Of a stretch of DNA of 64,000 nt, positions 1 to 8,240 are shown one piece after another. Numbering within the stretch: position 1 is the first letter of the stretch; each line of letters begins with the position of its first letter. The DNA is from Bacteroidales bacterium. GTDB taxonomy: Bacteria; Bacteroidota; Bacteroidia; Bacteroidales; JAIOZK01. Below the pieces are notes generated by a model. It ran no database searches. It had not been told where the DNA came from and worked only from the letters and a program-made list of their open reading frames with translations. The position numbers were made by a program, and so were the translations under genes. The DNA lies in contig JAIOZK010000005.1 of the NCBI GenBank assembly GCA_021740625.1, positions 104,884-168,883 of the forward strand, given 5' to 3'.

Positions 1-406
1 TTTTATTTGCTTTGGCGAAATCGATGATGGGTTTGTAATCGGTTTTATAATTGGGCCAGATTTTGGCTTCCTTCTCAAAATTTCTTTCCTTGATGACACC
101 TGACAAATATTCGTCCAGGATCAACTGATCATCTGCTTCGAACATTTCTGCACCCAGTATGATATTGTTGCTGTCATTTTCCGTAAAAACATCCCGGATC
201 AACTCCAGTTGAAGCCAGTGACAGATCGGGTTGTTGTGCATCTCTCCGAAAAGTATAATATCGGCATTACGTGCCACTTTCAATACTTTGCCATATTTTG
301 TTTTCTTTCCATTTGATTTGTAAAACTGATAGGCAGGCTTATCGGATTTAAAAGCAGTTGAAAAAATAAATACTGCGGAAGCAAAAAGGATCAATCTGTA
401 TTTCAT
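1..406 (-). CDS. ChaN-like (DUF399) lipoprotein, 3' part cut by window edge
   Basis: The readable N-terminal 135 residues begin with a hydrophobic signal-like stretch (MKYRLILFASAVFIFSTAF) and then carry the stretch IILFGEMHNNPICHWLQLEL near residues 50-70, which is the hallmark of the ChaN/DUF399 family (LGExHDNPxHH-type motif, EMHNNP here). ChaN proteins are surface or periplasmic heme-binding, iron-regulated lipoproteins with an erythromycin-esterase-like fold. The ATG at 406 is two bases downstream of the stop of the thioesterase gene, so it is the last visible gene of a cdd-thioesterase-chaN transcript. No lipobox cysteine is evident in the first 25 residues, so lipidation is not supported. 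The C-terminus lies outside the window. Family assignment comes from motif recognition only. Confidence 0.72.
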   Translation of the reverse strand, partial: MKYRLILFASAVFIFSTAFKSDKPAYQFYKSNGKKTKYGKVLKVARNADIILFGEMHNNPICHWLQLELIRDVFTENDSNNIILGAEMFEADDQLILDEYLSGVIKERNFEKEAKIWPNYKTDYKPIIDFAKANK

Positions 407-408
407 TT

Positions 409-807
409 CTAGTAATTTTTGTATTTATCTCTTATTTTTTTCTCGATGGGGATGGCATTCCCATCCTTGTCAATCCTGACAAATGTCATTCTTGTTGAAC
501 ATACCATGTCTTCCTCATGTTTCTGAAAATCGAAGCGCCTTGCTTCGAGATACAGGGATATGGAAGTGGTGCCAAGCCGGTCAATTTTTCCATAAATCCG
601 AATATGTTCATTGGCCTTTACCGGTTGCTTAAAAACCACTTCATCGATCTTCAGGGTGATCATACTGGGTGTACAGCATTTGACGCTGGCCATGGTACCT
701 CCGGCCTCATCTATCCAGCTCAGCATGGTGCCTCCGAAAAGATTGTTGTAAATACCAATATCACTGACTTTACATATTTTGGTTGCGATCAATTCCATGC
801 TCATCAT
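409..807 (-). CDS. acyl-CoA thioesterase, single hotdog domain (YciA/BFIT-like)
   Basis: A protein of about 132 residues forming one hotdog fold. The sequence NNLFGGTMLSWIDEAGG at residues 22-38 matches the central helix region of YciA/acyl-CoA thioester hydrolases, with the Asp of WIDEAGG in the catalytic position and the usual Asn and Gly ahead of it. It would hydrolyse acyl-CoA thioesters in the cytoplasm; chain-length preference cannot be told. Several in-frame starts are crowded (ATG at 807, 804 and 798, TTG at 810); I give 807. It sits 8 bp downstream of cdd and 2 bp upstream of the ChaN-like gene, so it is likely cotranscribed with both. Confidence 0.82.
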   Translation of the reverse strand: MMSMELIATKICKVSDIGIYNNLFGGTMLSWIDEAGGTMASVKCCTPSMITLKIDEVVFKQPVKANEHIRIYGKIDRLGTTSISLYLEARRFDFQKHEEDMVCSTRMTFVRIDKDGNAIPIEKKIRDKYKNY

Positions 808-815
808 CAATGGTT

Positions 816-1307
816 TTAATAATTTTTGAGTTCCTCTGCCCTGAAAAGAAATGGCAACAATTGCTCAATTCCTTCCAGCATGATTATTTCGTTTTCATCA
901 GCGGATAAAATGATTCTGATGGGAGTGCCCTGTTTGATTTCGTATTCGGCGATTGCCTGCCTGCATGCACCACAGGGACTGATGGGATTTTTTATTGTAA
1001 ACTTATCGGCTTTTGCCGCAATGGCAATAGTTTTAATTTTGCTGCCCGGTTCATTGGCATGAGCATAATAGATGGCAATTCTTTCGGCACACATTCCCGA
1101 TGGAAAAGCGACATTTTCCTGGTTATTGGCCTTGAATATTTTTCCGTTTTCAAGCAGGAGTGCAGCACCCACACGATAGCCTGAATAAGGGGCGTAAGCT
1201 TTGGAGATTACCTGCCTGGCTTCTTGCAGGAGATCTTTGTCGGCCTTCTCAAGTTCTTCGGACGACTGATATATCTTATATGTTATGGTTTTTCTGTGCT
1301 CTTTCAT
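816..1307 (-). CDS. cdd: cytidine deaminase
   Basis: A 163-residue homologue of tetrameric zinc cytidine deaminase (cytidine/deoxycytidine to uridine/deoxyuridine; pyrimidine salvage). The zinc and catalytic motifs are intact: C73-A-E75-R and P-C112-G-A-C115-R-Q, with E75 as the proton shuttle. The substrate-binding Asn/Glu of NNQENVAFPSG precede them at 61-71. I chose the ATG at 1307 over a TTG at 1313. It is the first gene of a probable three-gene unit reaching the left edge; no clear -7 box is seen in the 55 bp upstream of it. Confidence 0.93.
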   Translation of the reverse strand: MKEHRKTITYKIYQSSEELEKADKDLLQEARQVISKAYAPYSGYRVGAALLLENGKIFKANNQENVAFPSGMCAERIAIYYAHANEPGSKIKTIAIAAKADKFTIKNPISPCGACRQAIAEYEIKQGTPIRIILSADENEIIMLEGIEQLLPFLFRAEELKNY

Positions 1308-1362
1308 TTGCAATTACTTCTTTGGCTAAAATACGAATATTGGCAGTAATGCATACAGGAGC

Positions 1363-3012
1363 TTATTCTTTTTTACGAGCAAACAGCAGGAAGGAATTAA
1401 AAAATGCAAATAGCGTTACCCCGGCCTGGGTTTCGATGGTATCTTCCGTAAGCATACTCAGGGCAATCGTCATGAAGAAAACAAAATAAAAGTAGTCTGA
1501 AAACTTCCGTTCACGAATGGGGGGATAAAAAAGTGTGAAAAGGAACCATGCAAATCCGAAAACACCGAATGCAATAAATATGGAAAGGTATTGATTGTGG
1601 GATCTCCACCTGTTTTTTTGTGAAAGGGGTGAATTGGTTTTATTGTAGTATTCTTCAAAAACCTTGTTCAAATCACCTGTGCCTACACCTGCTAACAGGT
1701 TTTCCTCAATGAGCGAAAGGGAAGCTTTCCAGTATTCTATCCTTTGCAATACGGAGCTTCCATTCGGATCATCCGCATATCGGTAATTGTGATAACCGAT
1801 CATGATCTTGCTGATCCTGGTTTTTAAACTTGGGTTGTTGAGGTAATTTACGTTGGCGATTCCTCTCTCTATGGCTTTTATTTCATCCTCCGTAAGGCTT
1901 TCCACACCTTCTTTGTCTTTGCGCAAATCCATGGAAGTGAGAAAACGAATCAGGGTTACCCGCAGTTCCTGGCCTTTTTTATCGGTTCCCTCGTAAGAAA
2001 GTTTACTTCTTTTGTTCCATGCTTTTTTCAGCTCGCTTGGGGCAAGATACAAACCGCAATACTTACCGTCTTCAATGCCCATATAAACCGTATCATGATA
2101 ATACTTGTTTCCGGATTTTGTGAACATGTCCAGTTCCTCAAAGTTTACTTTTTCTACCTGGTTAAAATCCCTGATGGTATTGTAAGTATACAGAATAACG
2201 AAAGCCGGAAGCCCGATGACCAGCAAGATCATCAGCAGTTTGGGTACAAGTTTTTTTTGTTTGATCACCAGGTATACAAGGATCAGGGTTCCTGTTCCCA
2301 GGATAATGATCAGGCCGATGCCTGACTCCAGCAGGTAAAGAAAATAAATGAGCCATGCTGTGCTTAGAAAAAGCAAGGCTCTTGTCATGAGGTTTAGATT
2401 GTGTTTTCTGAATGCAAAATAAGCAGAGGTGAAGACAGCCAGGCAAATGTTCAGACTGAAACGGATTGGAGAAATGAAAACGGATATTCCACGGATGTCG
2501 GTAAATTCACTTTGCAGGAGCTCCCAGGTGCTGAAGAAAGTGCCGATCATTACTGCCAGCAGGTGAAAAATCATTACCTGGTGAAACCTTTTTGTTTCAA
2601 GGGGTGGCATGCTGCAGATGATCAGTGGCAGGGCGAGCAATGGCAATTTAATGCGGAGATCTTTCATGGCATAGGCAAAATCGCTGGTGTGGAGCAAGCC
2701 AGCGACATGCAATAAAAACAGGGAAGCCAGCACGAGGGCTGCTTTATTTTTAAGAAATATCCTGAATTTTTGCAGGAAGTTTCTGCTGGTAAGATCTCCC
2801 ATATACATCAGAAACCATATGATCCCCTTCGGACCTTTTTTTTGGAAATGATCAAATACGGTTTTGAAGGAAAACCCGGCCCATATCCACAATCCAAGCA
2901 GGGTGAATTGCATAACACTCATGGCAAATCGCGATAGGGGCAGGCTTGCAGCCATGAGGATTAATGCCACGAAGTAAGCATCCCTGTGAAATTGTCTGCT
3001 GTATATATACAT
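1363..3012 (-). CDS. O-antigen ligase / Wzy-like polytopic membrane protein
   Basis: A 549-residue protein with hydrophobic helices over residues 10-270 and again at about 475-545, separated by a large hydrophilic, probably periplasmic loop (about 280-430). The region after the loop carries NLLAGVGTGDLNKVFEEYY followed by RSHNQYLSIFIAFGVFG, the pattern of the Wzy_C/O-antigen ligase family (a G-x-G-x-G-like turn, then H-N-x-Y-L). Such proteins polymerise or transfer lipid-linked polysaccharide on the periplasmic face, for example WaaL or Wzy. No polysaccharide cluster is nearby, so whether it acts as a ligase, a polymerase or a protein O-glycosylation enzyme is open. ATG start at 3012. Confidence 0.75.
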   Translation of the reverse strand: MYIYSRQFHRDAYFVALILMAASLPLSRFAMSVMQFTLLGLWIWAGFSFKTVFDHFQKKGPKGIIWFLMYMGDLTSRNFLQKFRIFLKNKAALVLASLFLLHVAGLLHTSDFAYAMKDLRIKLPLLALPLIICSMPPLETKRFHQVMIFHLLAVMIGTFFSTWELLQSEFTDIRGISVFISPIRFSLNICLAVFTSAYFAFRKHNLNLMTRALLFLSTAWLIYFLYLLESGIGLIIILGTGTLILVYLVIKQKKLVPKLLMILLVIGLPAFVILYTYNTIRDFNQVEKVNFEELDMFTKSGNKYYHDTVYMGIEDGKYCGLYLAPSELKKAWNKRSKLSYEGTDKKGQELRVTLIRFLTSMDLRKDKEGVESLTEDEIKAIERGIANVNYLNNPSLKTRISKIMIGYHNYRYADDPNGSSVLQRIEYWKASLSLIEENLLAGVGTGDLNKVFEEYYNKTNSPLSQKNRWRSHNQYLSIFIAFGVFGFAWFLFTLFYPPIRERKFSDYFYFVFFMTIALSMLTEDTIETQAGVTLFAFFNSFLLFARKKE

Positions 3013-3052
3013 TTGCCCCTGGTAAAATTAGTATTCACTGCAAAACTGCAAA

Positions 3053-4717
3053 CTACTTTTTCATGGTTATGTCAGGATTGCTGAGAATTTCCTTATATCT
3101 TTCTTCATCCGTGAGTAAATCAATGGCCGCCTTGATTTCAGGGTCCTCCTGTATAGAAGCCATGATTTTACCTTTTTGATAATAATACCTGCTGGCGATC
3201 TCTACTTTGAGCAATTCTTTTATTTCATCCTGAAACTTTTGCAGGTCTTCGCTTTTGTCATGTTTTATCTTTTCAACAAGGGCCTCATATTCTTCCGCGA
3301 TGGCATCAAAATACTTTTCTTCACGGGCTGATTTTTTCAAATCTCTCAGGGCTTTTTCGCTATCAGTAGTATAATCGTATTGTTTATCGGAAATATAATC
3401 CCTGAAGTCAGTATAAATTTCATCTGTGATCACGAAATCATCAGCGGGGGGTATGCTGTCGTGCTCCAGTGCGAATTTTGTTGCATAATCGAAAATCAGG
3501 TGGTTCACATAGAGACTTAAGGCAATATTACTCAGTTTTTGTTTTTCGAGTACGATATCAGGTTTGATCCCGCGCCCGTCTTTCACTTTCCTGTTGTTTT
3601 TTGTTTTATAGACGTGGATAAGCGAATCGGGTATTTTAACGGAATGTCCGTTCTCATCTTTGTTTGAATAATCGATCGACTGAATGCAGCGACCGCTTGG
3701 GATATAGTATTTGGCCACTGTAATCTTGGCCTTGGCATTGTAGCTGAGCGGTACGACATTCTGCACCAATCCTTTTCCATATGTTTGTTGTCCGATAATT
3801 ACTCCGCGATCCAGATCCTGCATGGAACCTGATAAAATTTCCGAAGCCGAAGCACTTGTGCCGTTTACCAGGACTGCAATGGGTATCTCTGTATCCAGGG
3901 GCTGGAACTGTGTTTTATAAACTTTGTTCTTATCCTTAAGCTTCCCTTTGGTACTCACGACCAGTTCACCTTTGTCGATAAAAAGATTTGCAATATTTAC
4001 GGATTCATTCAGCAATCCGCCTCCATTTCCGCGCAAATCGATGATCAGGCCGTGGAGTTTATGATCTTTCCGGAGTTCGACGAAAGCTGTTTTAAATTCC
4101 TTCCAGGCGTTCTGTGTAAAACTGGTCAGTTTGATATACCCAATGCCATGATCTAGCATTCCTGAATAGCTGACATTATCAATCTTAATATTTTCACGGG
4201 TTAGTTCAACTTCGAAAGGTTCTTCAAGGCCGGTCCTTTCGATCAGCAGGCTTAGTTTGGAGCCCGGTTGACCTTTTAGGATGTTGCTTACATCTTCAGT
4301 ATTTTTTCCTTCCGCAGACTCACCATTGATCTCCAGGATCTTGTCTCCGGCCATCAATCCGGCTTTTTGTGCCGGAAATCCTTCGTAAGGTTCGGAGATG
4401 ATCACATACTTATCTTTCATTTGTATCAGCGAACCGATCCCGCCATATTTGCCCGTTGTCATAAATTTATAGTCTTCAACCTGTGATTCGGGAATATAAT
4501 TGGTGTAGGGATCCAGCGACTCAAGCATGGCTTCAATGCCGGTAGTCATGAGTTCTCCTGCCTGGATTTCATCCACATAGTTGGTGTTCAGTTCTTTGTA
4601 TAAAGTTGTGAGAATTTCTATGTTTTTTGCAATTTCAAAATTATTATCCTGCGTGAATACCGAGAAAGGCATCAGCATCAGCAAGGCAAGTAAAATTGTT
4701 GTCAGTTGTTTTTTCAT
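3053..4717 (-). CDS. S41 C-terminal processing protease with PDZ domain
   Basis: A 554-residue exported protease of the CtpA/Prc family. Residues 1-22 form a signal peptide. A PDZ domain spans about 92-175 (the YGGIGSLIQ strand and the GLMAGDKILEINGE loop), followed by the S41 core. The Ser-Lys dyad is intact: S288 in NGTSASASEI and K315 in QQTYGKGLVQ. A charged, probably helical C-terminal segment of about 150 residues follows. It would act in the periplasm on C-termini of envelope or secreted proteins. It lies 22 bp downstream of yidD, forming an rnpA-yidD-S41 run on the minus strand. Confidence 0.93.
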   Translation of the reverse strand: MKKQLTTILLALLMLMPFSVFTQDNNFEIAKNIEILTTLYKELNTNYVDEIQAGELMTTGIEAMLESLDPYTNYIPESQVEDYKFMTTGKYGGIGSLIQMKDKYVIISEPYEGFPAQKAGLMAGDKILEINGESAEGKNTEDVSNILKGQPGSKLSLLIERTGLEEPFEVELTRENIKIDNVSYSGMLDHGIGYIKLTSFTQNAWKEFKTAFVELRKDHKLHGLIIDLRGNGGGLLNESVNIANLFIDKGELVVSTKGKLKDKNKVYKTQFQPLDTEIPIAVLVNGTSASASEILSGSMQDLDRGVIIGQQTYGKGLVQNVVPLSYNAKAKITVAKYYIPSGRCIQSIDYSNKDENGHSVKIPDSLIHVYKTKNNRKVKDGRGIKPDIVLEKQKLSNIALSLYVNHLIFDYATKFALEHDSIPPADDFVITDEIYTDFRDYISDKQYDYTTDSEKALRDLKKSAREEKYFDAIAEEYEALVEKIKHDKSEDLQKFQDEIKELLKVEIASRYYYQKGKIMASIQEDPEIKAAIDLLTDEERYKEILSNPDITMKK

Positions 4718-4739
4718 ATCAATTTATTGTTTTATCGAT

Positions 4740-4961
4740 TCATGGTACGGGGTCATATCCTGATCCTCCCCAGGGATGGCAGCGTGAAAACCTTTTCAGC
4801 GAAAGCCAGCCACCTTTGAAAGGGCCGTGTTTTTTGATTGCCTCCACTCCGTAGGTTGAGCATGTGGGCGTATACCTGCATGAAGGAGGAAAGAAAGGTG
4901 AAATGGCCCCCTGGTAAAATCTGATCAGCAATATGAGTAACTTAGCCAGAATTTTTTTCAT
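4740..4961 (-). CDS. yidD: membrane protein insertion efficiency factor YidD
   Basis: 73 residues with the complete family signature: an amphipathic N-terminal segment, [17 protein letters not shown], the conserved Cys in TPTCSTY, and the C-terminal [14 protein letters not shown]. YidD helps YidC-dependent membrane protein insertion at the inner membrane. The ATG at 4961 overlaps the 3' end of rnpA by 20 bp, the arrangement found throughout bacteria, although yidC and rpmH are not adjacent here. Confidence 0.96.
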   Translation of the reverse strand: MKKILAKLLILLIRFYQGAISPFFPPSCRYTPTCSTYGVEAIKKHGPFKGGWLSLKRFSRCHPWGGSGYDPVP

Positions 4962-5334
4962 TATCTTCTATTAAACGATGCATCAAGTCAATTATTTTTT
5001 TTTCCATTTCTTTAAAAGAAGACATTTCTTTTCCCAGGTAAAGAATTCCCAGTGCACAATATTGATCGGTTTTTTCAAGGGATTCGATCATATTATTTTT
5101 ATTTCTCCTGTAGGCTTCCCTAATCCTTCTTTTTGTTTTATTCCGGTCGGTTGCTTTTTTCAGTCCTCTGCGGGAAGCACCGATCAAAACTTTCGCCCTG
5201 GCTTGCAGGGGTTCTTCCGTGAAATACCATATGATCTTCAGCGGGTAAATAACAGAGGATTTCCCCCTTTGAAACAAAAATTCAATTTGTTTCTTGCTCT
5301 TTAATTTTTCGTCTTTGTTAAAGGATTGTTTCAA
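4942..5334 (-). CDS. rnpA: ribonuclease P protein component
   Basis: 130 residues, basic, with the RNR signature [14 protein letters not shown] (about residues 70-85) that contacts the RNase P RNA, and the [14 protein letters not shown] start typical of the family. It is the protein subunit for 5' maturation of tRNAs. No ATG is available: a TAA lies just upstream in frame and the first usable start is TTG at 5334, which fits the expected N-terminus. It overlaps yidD downstream by 20 bp and follows hemD by about 50 bp. Confidence 0.93.
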   Translation of the reverse strand: MKQSFNKDEKLKSKKQIEFLFQRGKSSVIYPLKIIWYFTEEPLQARAKVLIGASRRGLKKATDRNKTKRRIREAYRRNKNNMIESLEKTDQYCALGILYLGKEMSSFKEMEKKIIDLMHRLIEDNEKNSG

Positions 5335-5386
5335 CCTTTATATTGTTAAAAATCAGCAATTGGAAAGACCAAGATACAAAAGAATG

Positions 5387-6160
5387 TTATTTCTTTTTTG
5401 ATTCCTTCTGTATAAATTCTTCAATGGCCATGGTCATTGAAGGAGCTGTCTTTGTCGGCGCTTTGATATTTAGTTTGAGCCCTGCATCTGCAACCGCTTT
5501 CGAGGTAGTTGGCCCAAATGCAGCAATCAGGGTGTCGTTTTGCTTGTATTTGGGAAAATTCTTGACCAGTGATTTTACTCCGCTCGGACTGAAGAATATC
5601 AGCATATCATACTGGTCTATCTTCAGTTGTGAAAGATTGCTGGCAATGGTCCTGTACATAATCGCCTTGTTGTGATCGATCTTGTTTTCTGTGAGAAGTT
5701 TTGACAAACTGGCTTTGTGTATATCCGAGCAGGGCAGCAGGTATTTCTCGTCCTTGTGTTTTTTGATGATATCCACCAGTTCGCTGAAAGTCTGTTTACC
5801 ATGAAAGATCTTTCTTTTCCTGTATTGAACATACTTTTGCAAATAAAAAGCAGTGGCTTCTGAAATACAAAAATACTTCAGGGTGTCAGGAACCTCAACC
5901 CTGAGTTCATTGCACATTCTGAAGAAATGATCAACAGCATTTCGGCTGGTAAAAATAATGGCAGAATGATCCAGGATATTGATCTTGCTTTTTCTGAATT
6001 CCTTGGATGTAACACCTTCAACTTTGATAAATTTATGGAAATCTATGTTCAGATTATACTTTTCTGCCAGGGATCCGTAAGGGGACTTTGCGAGATCGGC
6101 AGGCTGAGGTTGTGATACAAGTATATTTTTTAGATTTAGCTTTTTCGCTTTCCTGTGCAC
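5387..6160 (-). CDS. hemD: uroporphyrinogen-III synthase
   Basis: 257 residues with the two-lobed HemD architecture: VSQPQPADLAKSPYGSLAEKY at the N-terminus, a central IIFTSRNAVDHFF segment and the C-terminal MLIFFSPSGVKSLVKNF and LIAAFGPTTSKAVADAGL motifs. HemD cyclises hydroxymethylbilane to uroporphyrinogen III in tetrapyrrole synthesis. The sequence family is poorly conserved, but the T/S-S-x-N/S-A-V and F-G-x-T-T signatures are clear. The start appears to be GTG at 6160; no ATG lies near the expected N-terminus. It sits 22 bp downstream of the DUF4271 gene, a pairing I know from other Bacteroidota. Confidence 0.87.
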   Translation of the reverse strand: MHRKAKKLNLKNILVSQPQPADLAKSPYGSLAEKYNLNIDFHKFIKVEGVTSKEFRKSKINILDHSAIIFTSRNAVDHFFRMCNELRVEVPDTLKYFCISEATAFYLQKYVQYRKRKIFHGKQTFSELVDIIKKHKDEKYLLPCSDIHKASLSKLLTENKIDHNKAIMYRTIASNLSQLKIDQYDMLIFFSPSGVKSLVKNFPKYKQNDTLIAAFGPTTSKAVADAGLKLNIKAPTKTAPSMTMAIEEFIQKESKKK

Positions 6161-6182
6161 TGTGAATCCTTTTTTTGTGTTA

Positions 6183-6995
6183 TTAATTGGCTTCCAAAAT
6201 TATCTTTGTCAAGACAATAACCGGTAAAATTTCAAAAGTGCAAAGATATAAAAATAAATGCAATTTAGAAAAGTTACTTTCCTGCATGCCTACACTCAAC
6301 CCCCTGATAATCCATAAAAAGAACAAAACTATCCAGAGAATGATGCCGACATAAATGAAGATTTTTTTATCAAGATAGATCATCAGTATGATAACAGGAA
6401 TCAGCATCAGGCCGAATATGCTGAAAAATATGAGCATGTTGTTGTTGTATTCCCTGGATGAATCTGTCGTGTTCATCAGGTAACCGCTGAAGTTCACCGC
6501 GATTGCTTTGATTACCCACAGTGCTGAGAGGCTCATAAGGATCATGGCAAAGCCTTCGAATCCTTCGGCAAGGAAATTATCCAGGTGATAAAATCCCAGC
6601 ACATATTGAACAAAAAGGGAGATTGTACTCAGCGCAATGAACTGCAATATAAGAGCATACCATTTCTTAAATAAACTCCCTTCTTTTAGCAGTTGGTTTG
6701 CCTGGCTTTTACTCATTACCGAAAGAAAGAACTGCCCGACTCTGTTAAAATTCAGGTACTGTACCATTGTATATATCAGCAAAATGCCAAGCAATAGAAT
6801 ATTGATCCATGCTTGTGGCTCCTGTTTTATGATTTCAAAATTCTTATTCTGATCTATTTTAACCGGTATGTGTGCTGTTACGGGTTCTGAATTTTTAGGG
6901 TTGATGCTGTCAGAAATTGCCAGGGTATCGTTCACAAATCCACCCTGATTTTCCCAGGGTACGCTGATCTTTTGTTGAAACTCTTTTTTCAGCAT
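6183..6995 (-). CDS. DUF4271 multi-pass membrane protein
   Basis: About 270 residues from the ATG at 6995. A soluble N-terminal part of about 75 residues is followed by five or six hydrophobic helices. The C-terminal half is the DUF4271 region of Bacteroidota; I recognise it mainly by its place directly before hemD. Function is unknown; the hemD linkage does not prove a role in heme metabolism. A longer reading from TTG at 7034 is unlikely because a TAnnTTTG box lies on this strand at 7016-7023, inside that extension, placing transcription start near 7009. Confidence 0.7.
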   Translation of the reverse strand: MLKKEFQQKISVPWENQGGFVNDTLAISDSINPKNSEPVTAHIPVKIDQNKNFEIIKQEPQAWINILLLGILLIYTMVQYLNFNRVGQFFLSVMSKSQANQLLKEGSLFKKWYALILQFIALSTISLFVQYVLGFYHLDNFLAEGFEGFAMILMSLSALWVIKAIAVNFSGYLMNTTDSSREYNNNMLIFFSIFGLMLIPVIILMIYLDKKIFIYVGIILWIVLFFLWIIRGLSVGMQESNFSKLHLFLYLCTFEILPVIVLTKIILEAN

Positions 6996-7015
6996 GGGAA
7001 TGTGATTATTTATAT

Positions 7016-7023
7016 CAAATATA
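7016..7023 (-). promoter_or_regulatory. -7 box (TATATTTG) for DUF4271-hemD unit
   Basis: On the minus strand this reads TATATTTG, an exact match to the Bacteroidota -7 consensus TAnnTTTG, 21 bp upstream of the ATG at 6995. No good -33 TTTG is seen at the normal distance. It supports the shorter DUF4271 start. Confidence 0.55.
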
Positions 7024-7071
7024 TTTAAGGGCAAAAGTAGTGAATATTCGGGCCCGAAAGCCTTATATCAT

Positions 7072-7079
7072 TATATTTG
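7072..7079 (+). promoter_or_regulatory. -7 box (TATATTTG) for adk
   Basis: TATATTTG matches TAnnTTTG and would start transcription near 7086, leaving about 35 nt of leader before adk. It is divergent from the box at 7016-7023. Confidence 0.6.
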
Positions 7080-7120
7080 TATGTAGTACGTAATTCATGT
7101 ATCACTAAAAATATTCCGGT

Positions 7121-7696
7121 ATGTTCAACATCATTATTTTCGGTCCTCCAGGCTCGGGCAAAGGCACTCAATCTGCCCGGATTGCAGAAAAGTTCAATGT
7201 AAAGCATATTTCAACAGGTGACATACTGCGGGCGGAAGTAAAACAGAAATCAGAACTGGGCAGGCAGGCTCAAACCCTGATGGAAAAGGGAGAGCTGGTT
7301 CCTGATGATCTGCTGATTAAAATCCTGCATTCATCCATTGAGAAAAACAAAGATGCAGCCGGATTTATCTTTGATGGTTTCCCCAGGACGATCGTGCAGG
7401 CAGAAGCGCTTGATGATTTGATGAAAGAACTGGAGGAAACCATTGATGTGGTTGTTTCACTGGATGTTCCCGATAATGAGGTTGTTGACCGCTTGCTTAA
7501 AAGGGCAGAGATAGAAGGCAGGAAAGATGATAACAAAGAAACCATCCGGAACAGGCTGAATGTATACAAGGAGCAAACAGCCCCTCTGCTGGCATATTAC
7601 ATGAAACAGGGGAAATTAGAAAGCATAAACGGGGTGGGTTCAATTGATAAGATCTTTGAGGATGTTGTATCTACCCTTGAAAAATATCTGAGCTGA
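7121..7696 (+). CDS. adk: adenylate kinase (short form)
   Basis: 191 residues. The P-loop GPPGSGKGT is at residues 8-16, followed by KHISTGDILR (AMP site) and FDGFPRTIVQAEAL (about 82-95). The LID segment is the short version (LLKRAEIEGRKDDNKETI), so there is no zinc-binding LID insertion, as in other 190-residue enzymes. It interconverts ATP + AMP and 2 ADP in the cytoplasm. It is alone on the plus strand with its own promoter and ends 2 bp before the 3' end of the convergent gene at 7699. It also recycles AMP made by the Acs encoded nearby, but that link is only metabolic. Confidence 0.96.
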   Translation: MFNIIIFGPPGSGKGTQSARIAEKFNVKHISTGDILRAEVKQKSELGRQAQTLMEKGELVPDDLLIKILHSSIEKNKDAAGFIFDGFPRTIVQAEALDDLMKELEETIDVVVSLDVPDNEVVDRLLKRAEIEGRKDDNKETIRNRLNVYKEQTAPLLAYYMKQGKLESINGVGSIDKIFEDVVSTLEKYLS

Positions 7697-7698
7697 GA

Positions 7699-8226
7699 TC
7701 AGTCAGCGACTTCCTTATTTAATGAATGCATGATCTTTCTGGCTCTGGATTGAAAAGCAGTGGCTGACTCATCAAATTGAAGTTCAATGATGCTTTTTAA
7801 AACCGGCTTGAGCTCCGGGATCATCCGGGAAGCCTGGTATATCAATTCCATGCTCAGGACTTTATGCGCTATATCGGATTTCGGATCTTCCAGCAAATGG
7901 AAACAGGCATCAATCATAATCCCCAGCGTTCTCTCTGAAAGCTTTTCCAGTTTGCCACTGTACAAATTGAGAAAATTCCGTATGGCCGAGGCATTATTCA
8001 GAGATGGAAATCTGCGGGCAATATCTTCCAGATGAGCCTGTATCAGTTCAGGTGCTTCTTTGCCACAAAGCCAAACCACCCTGGAAGCCCGCATGGCCAT
8101 CAGGTGGTTTTCAGAAAAGCTCAATGCGATCATCGGTGGCAAATAGCCGGGATTGTCCCGGACAAACGCAACAGCCAGATCGGCAGTTCTCCTTGAAGTA
8201 TCCGGTAAAAGATCTTCAATTTTCAA
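7699..8226 (-). CDS. small all-helical (HEAT-like) protein, unknown function
   Basis: 175 residues, no signal peptide and no membrane segment. The sequence looks all-alpha with repeated helix pairs (for example IALSFSENHLMAMRASRVVW and HLLEDPKSDIAHKVLSMEL), resembling HEAT-type repeats. I do not recognise a named family. The likely start is TTG at 8226, 14 nt after the stop of the ADP-forming acyl-CoA synthetase gene, so the two are probably cotranscribed and this protein may bind or regulate that enzyme. That is inference from position only. Confidence 0.6.
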   Translation of the reverse strand: MKIEDLLPDTSRRTADLAVAFVRDNPGYLPPMIALSFSENHLMAMRASRVVWLCGKEAPELIQAHLEDIARRFPSLNNASAIRNFLNLYSGKLEKLSERTLGIMIDACFHLLEDPKSDIAHKVLSMELIYQASRMIPELKPVLKSIIELQFDESATAFQSRARKIMHSLNKEVAD

Positions 8227-8240
8227 AAGAGTGATGTCTT

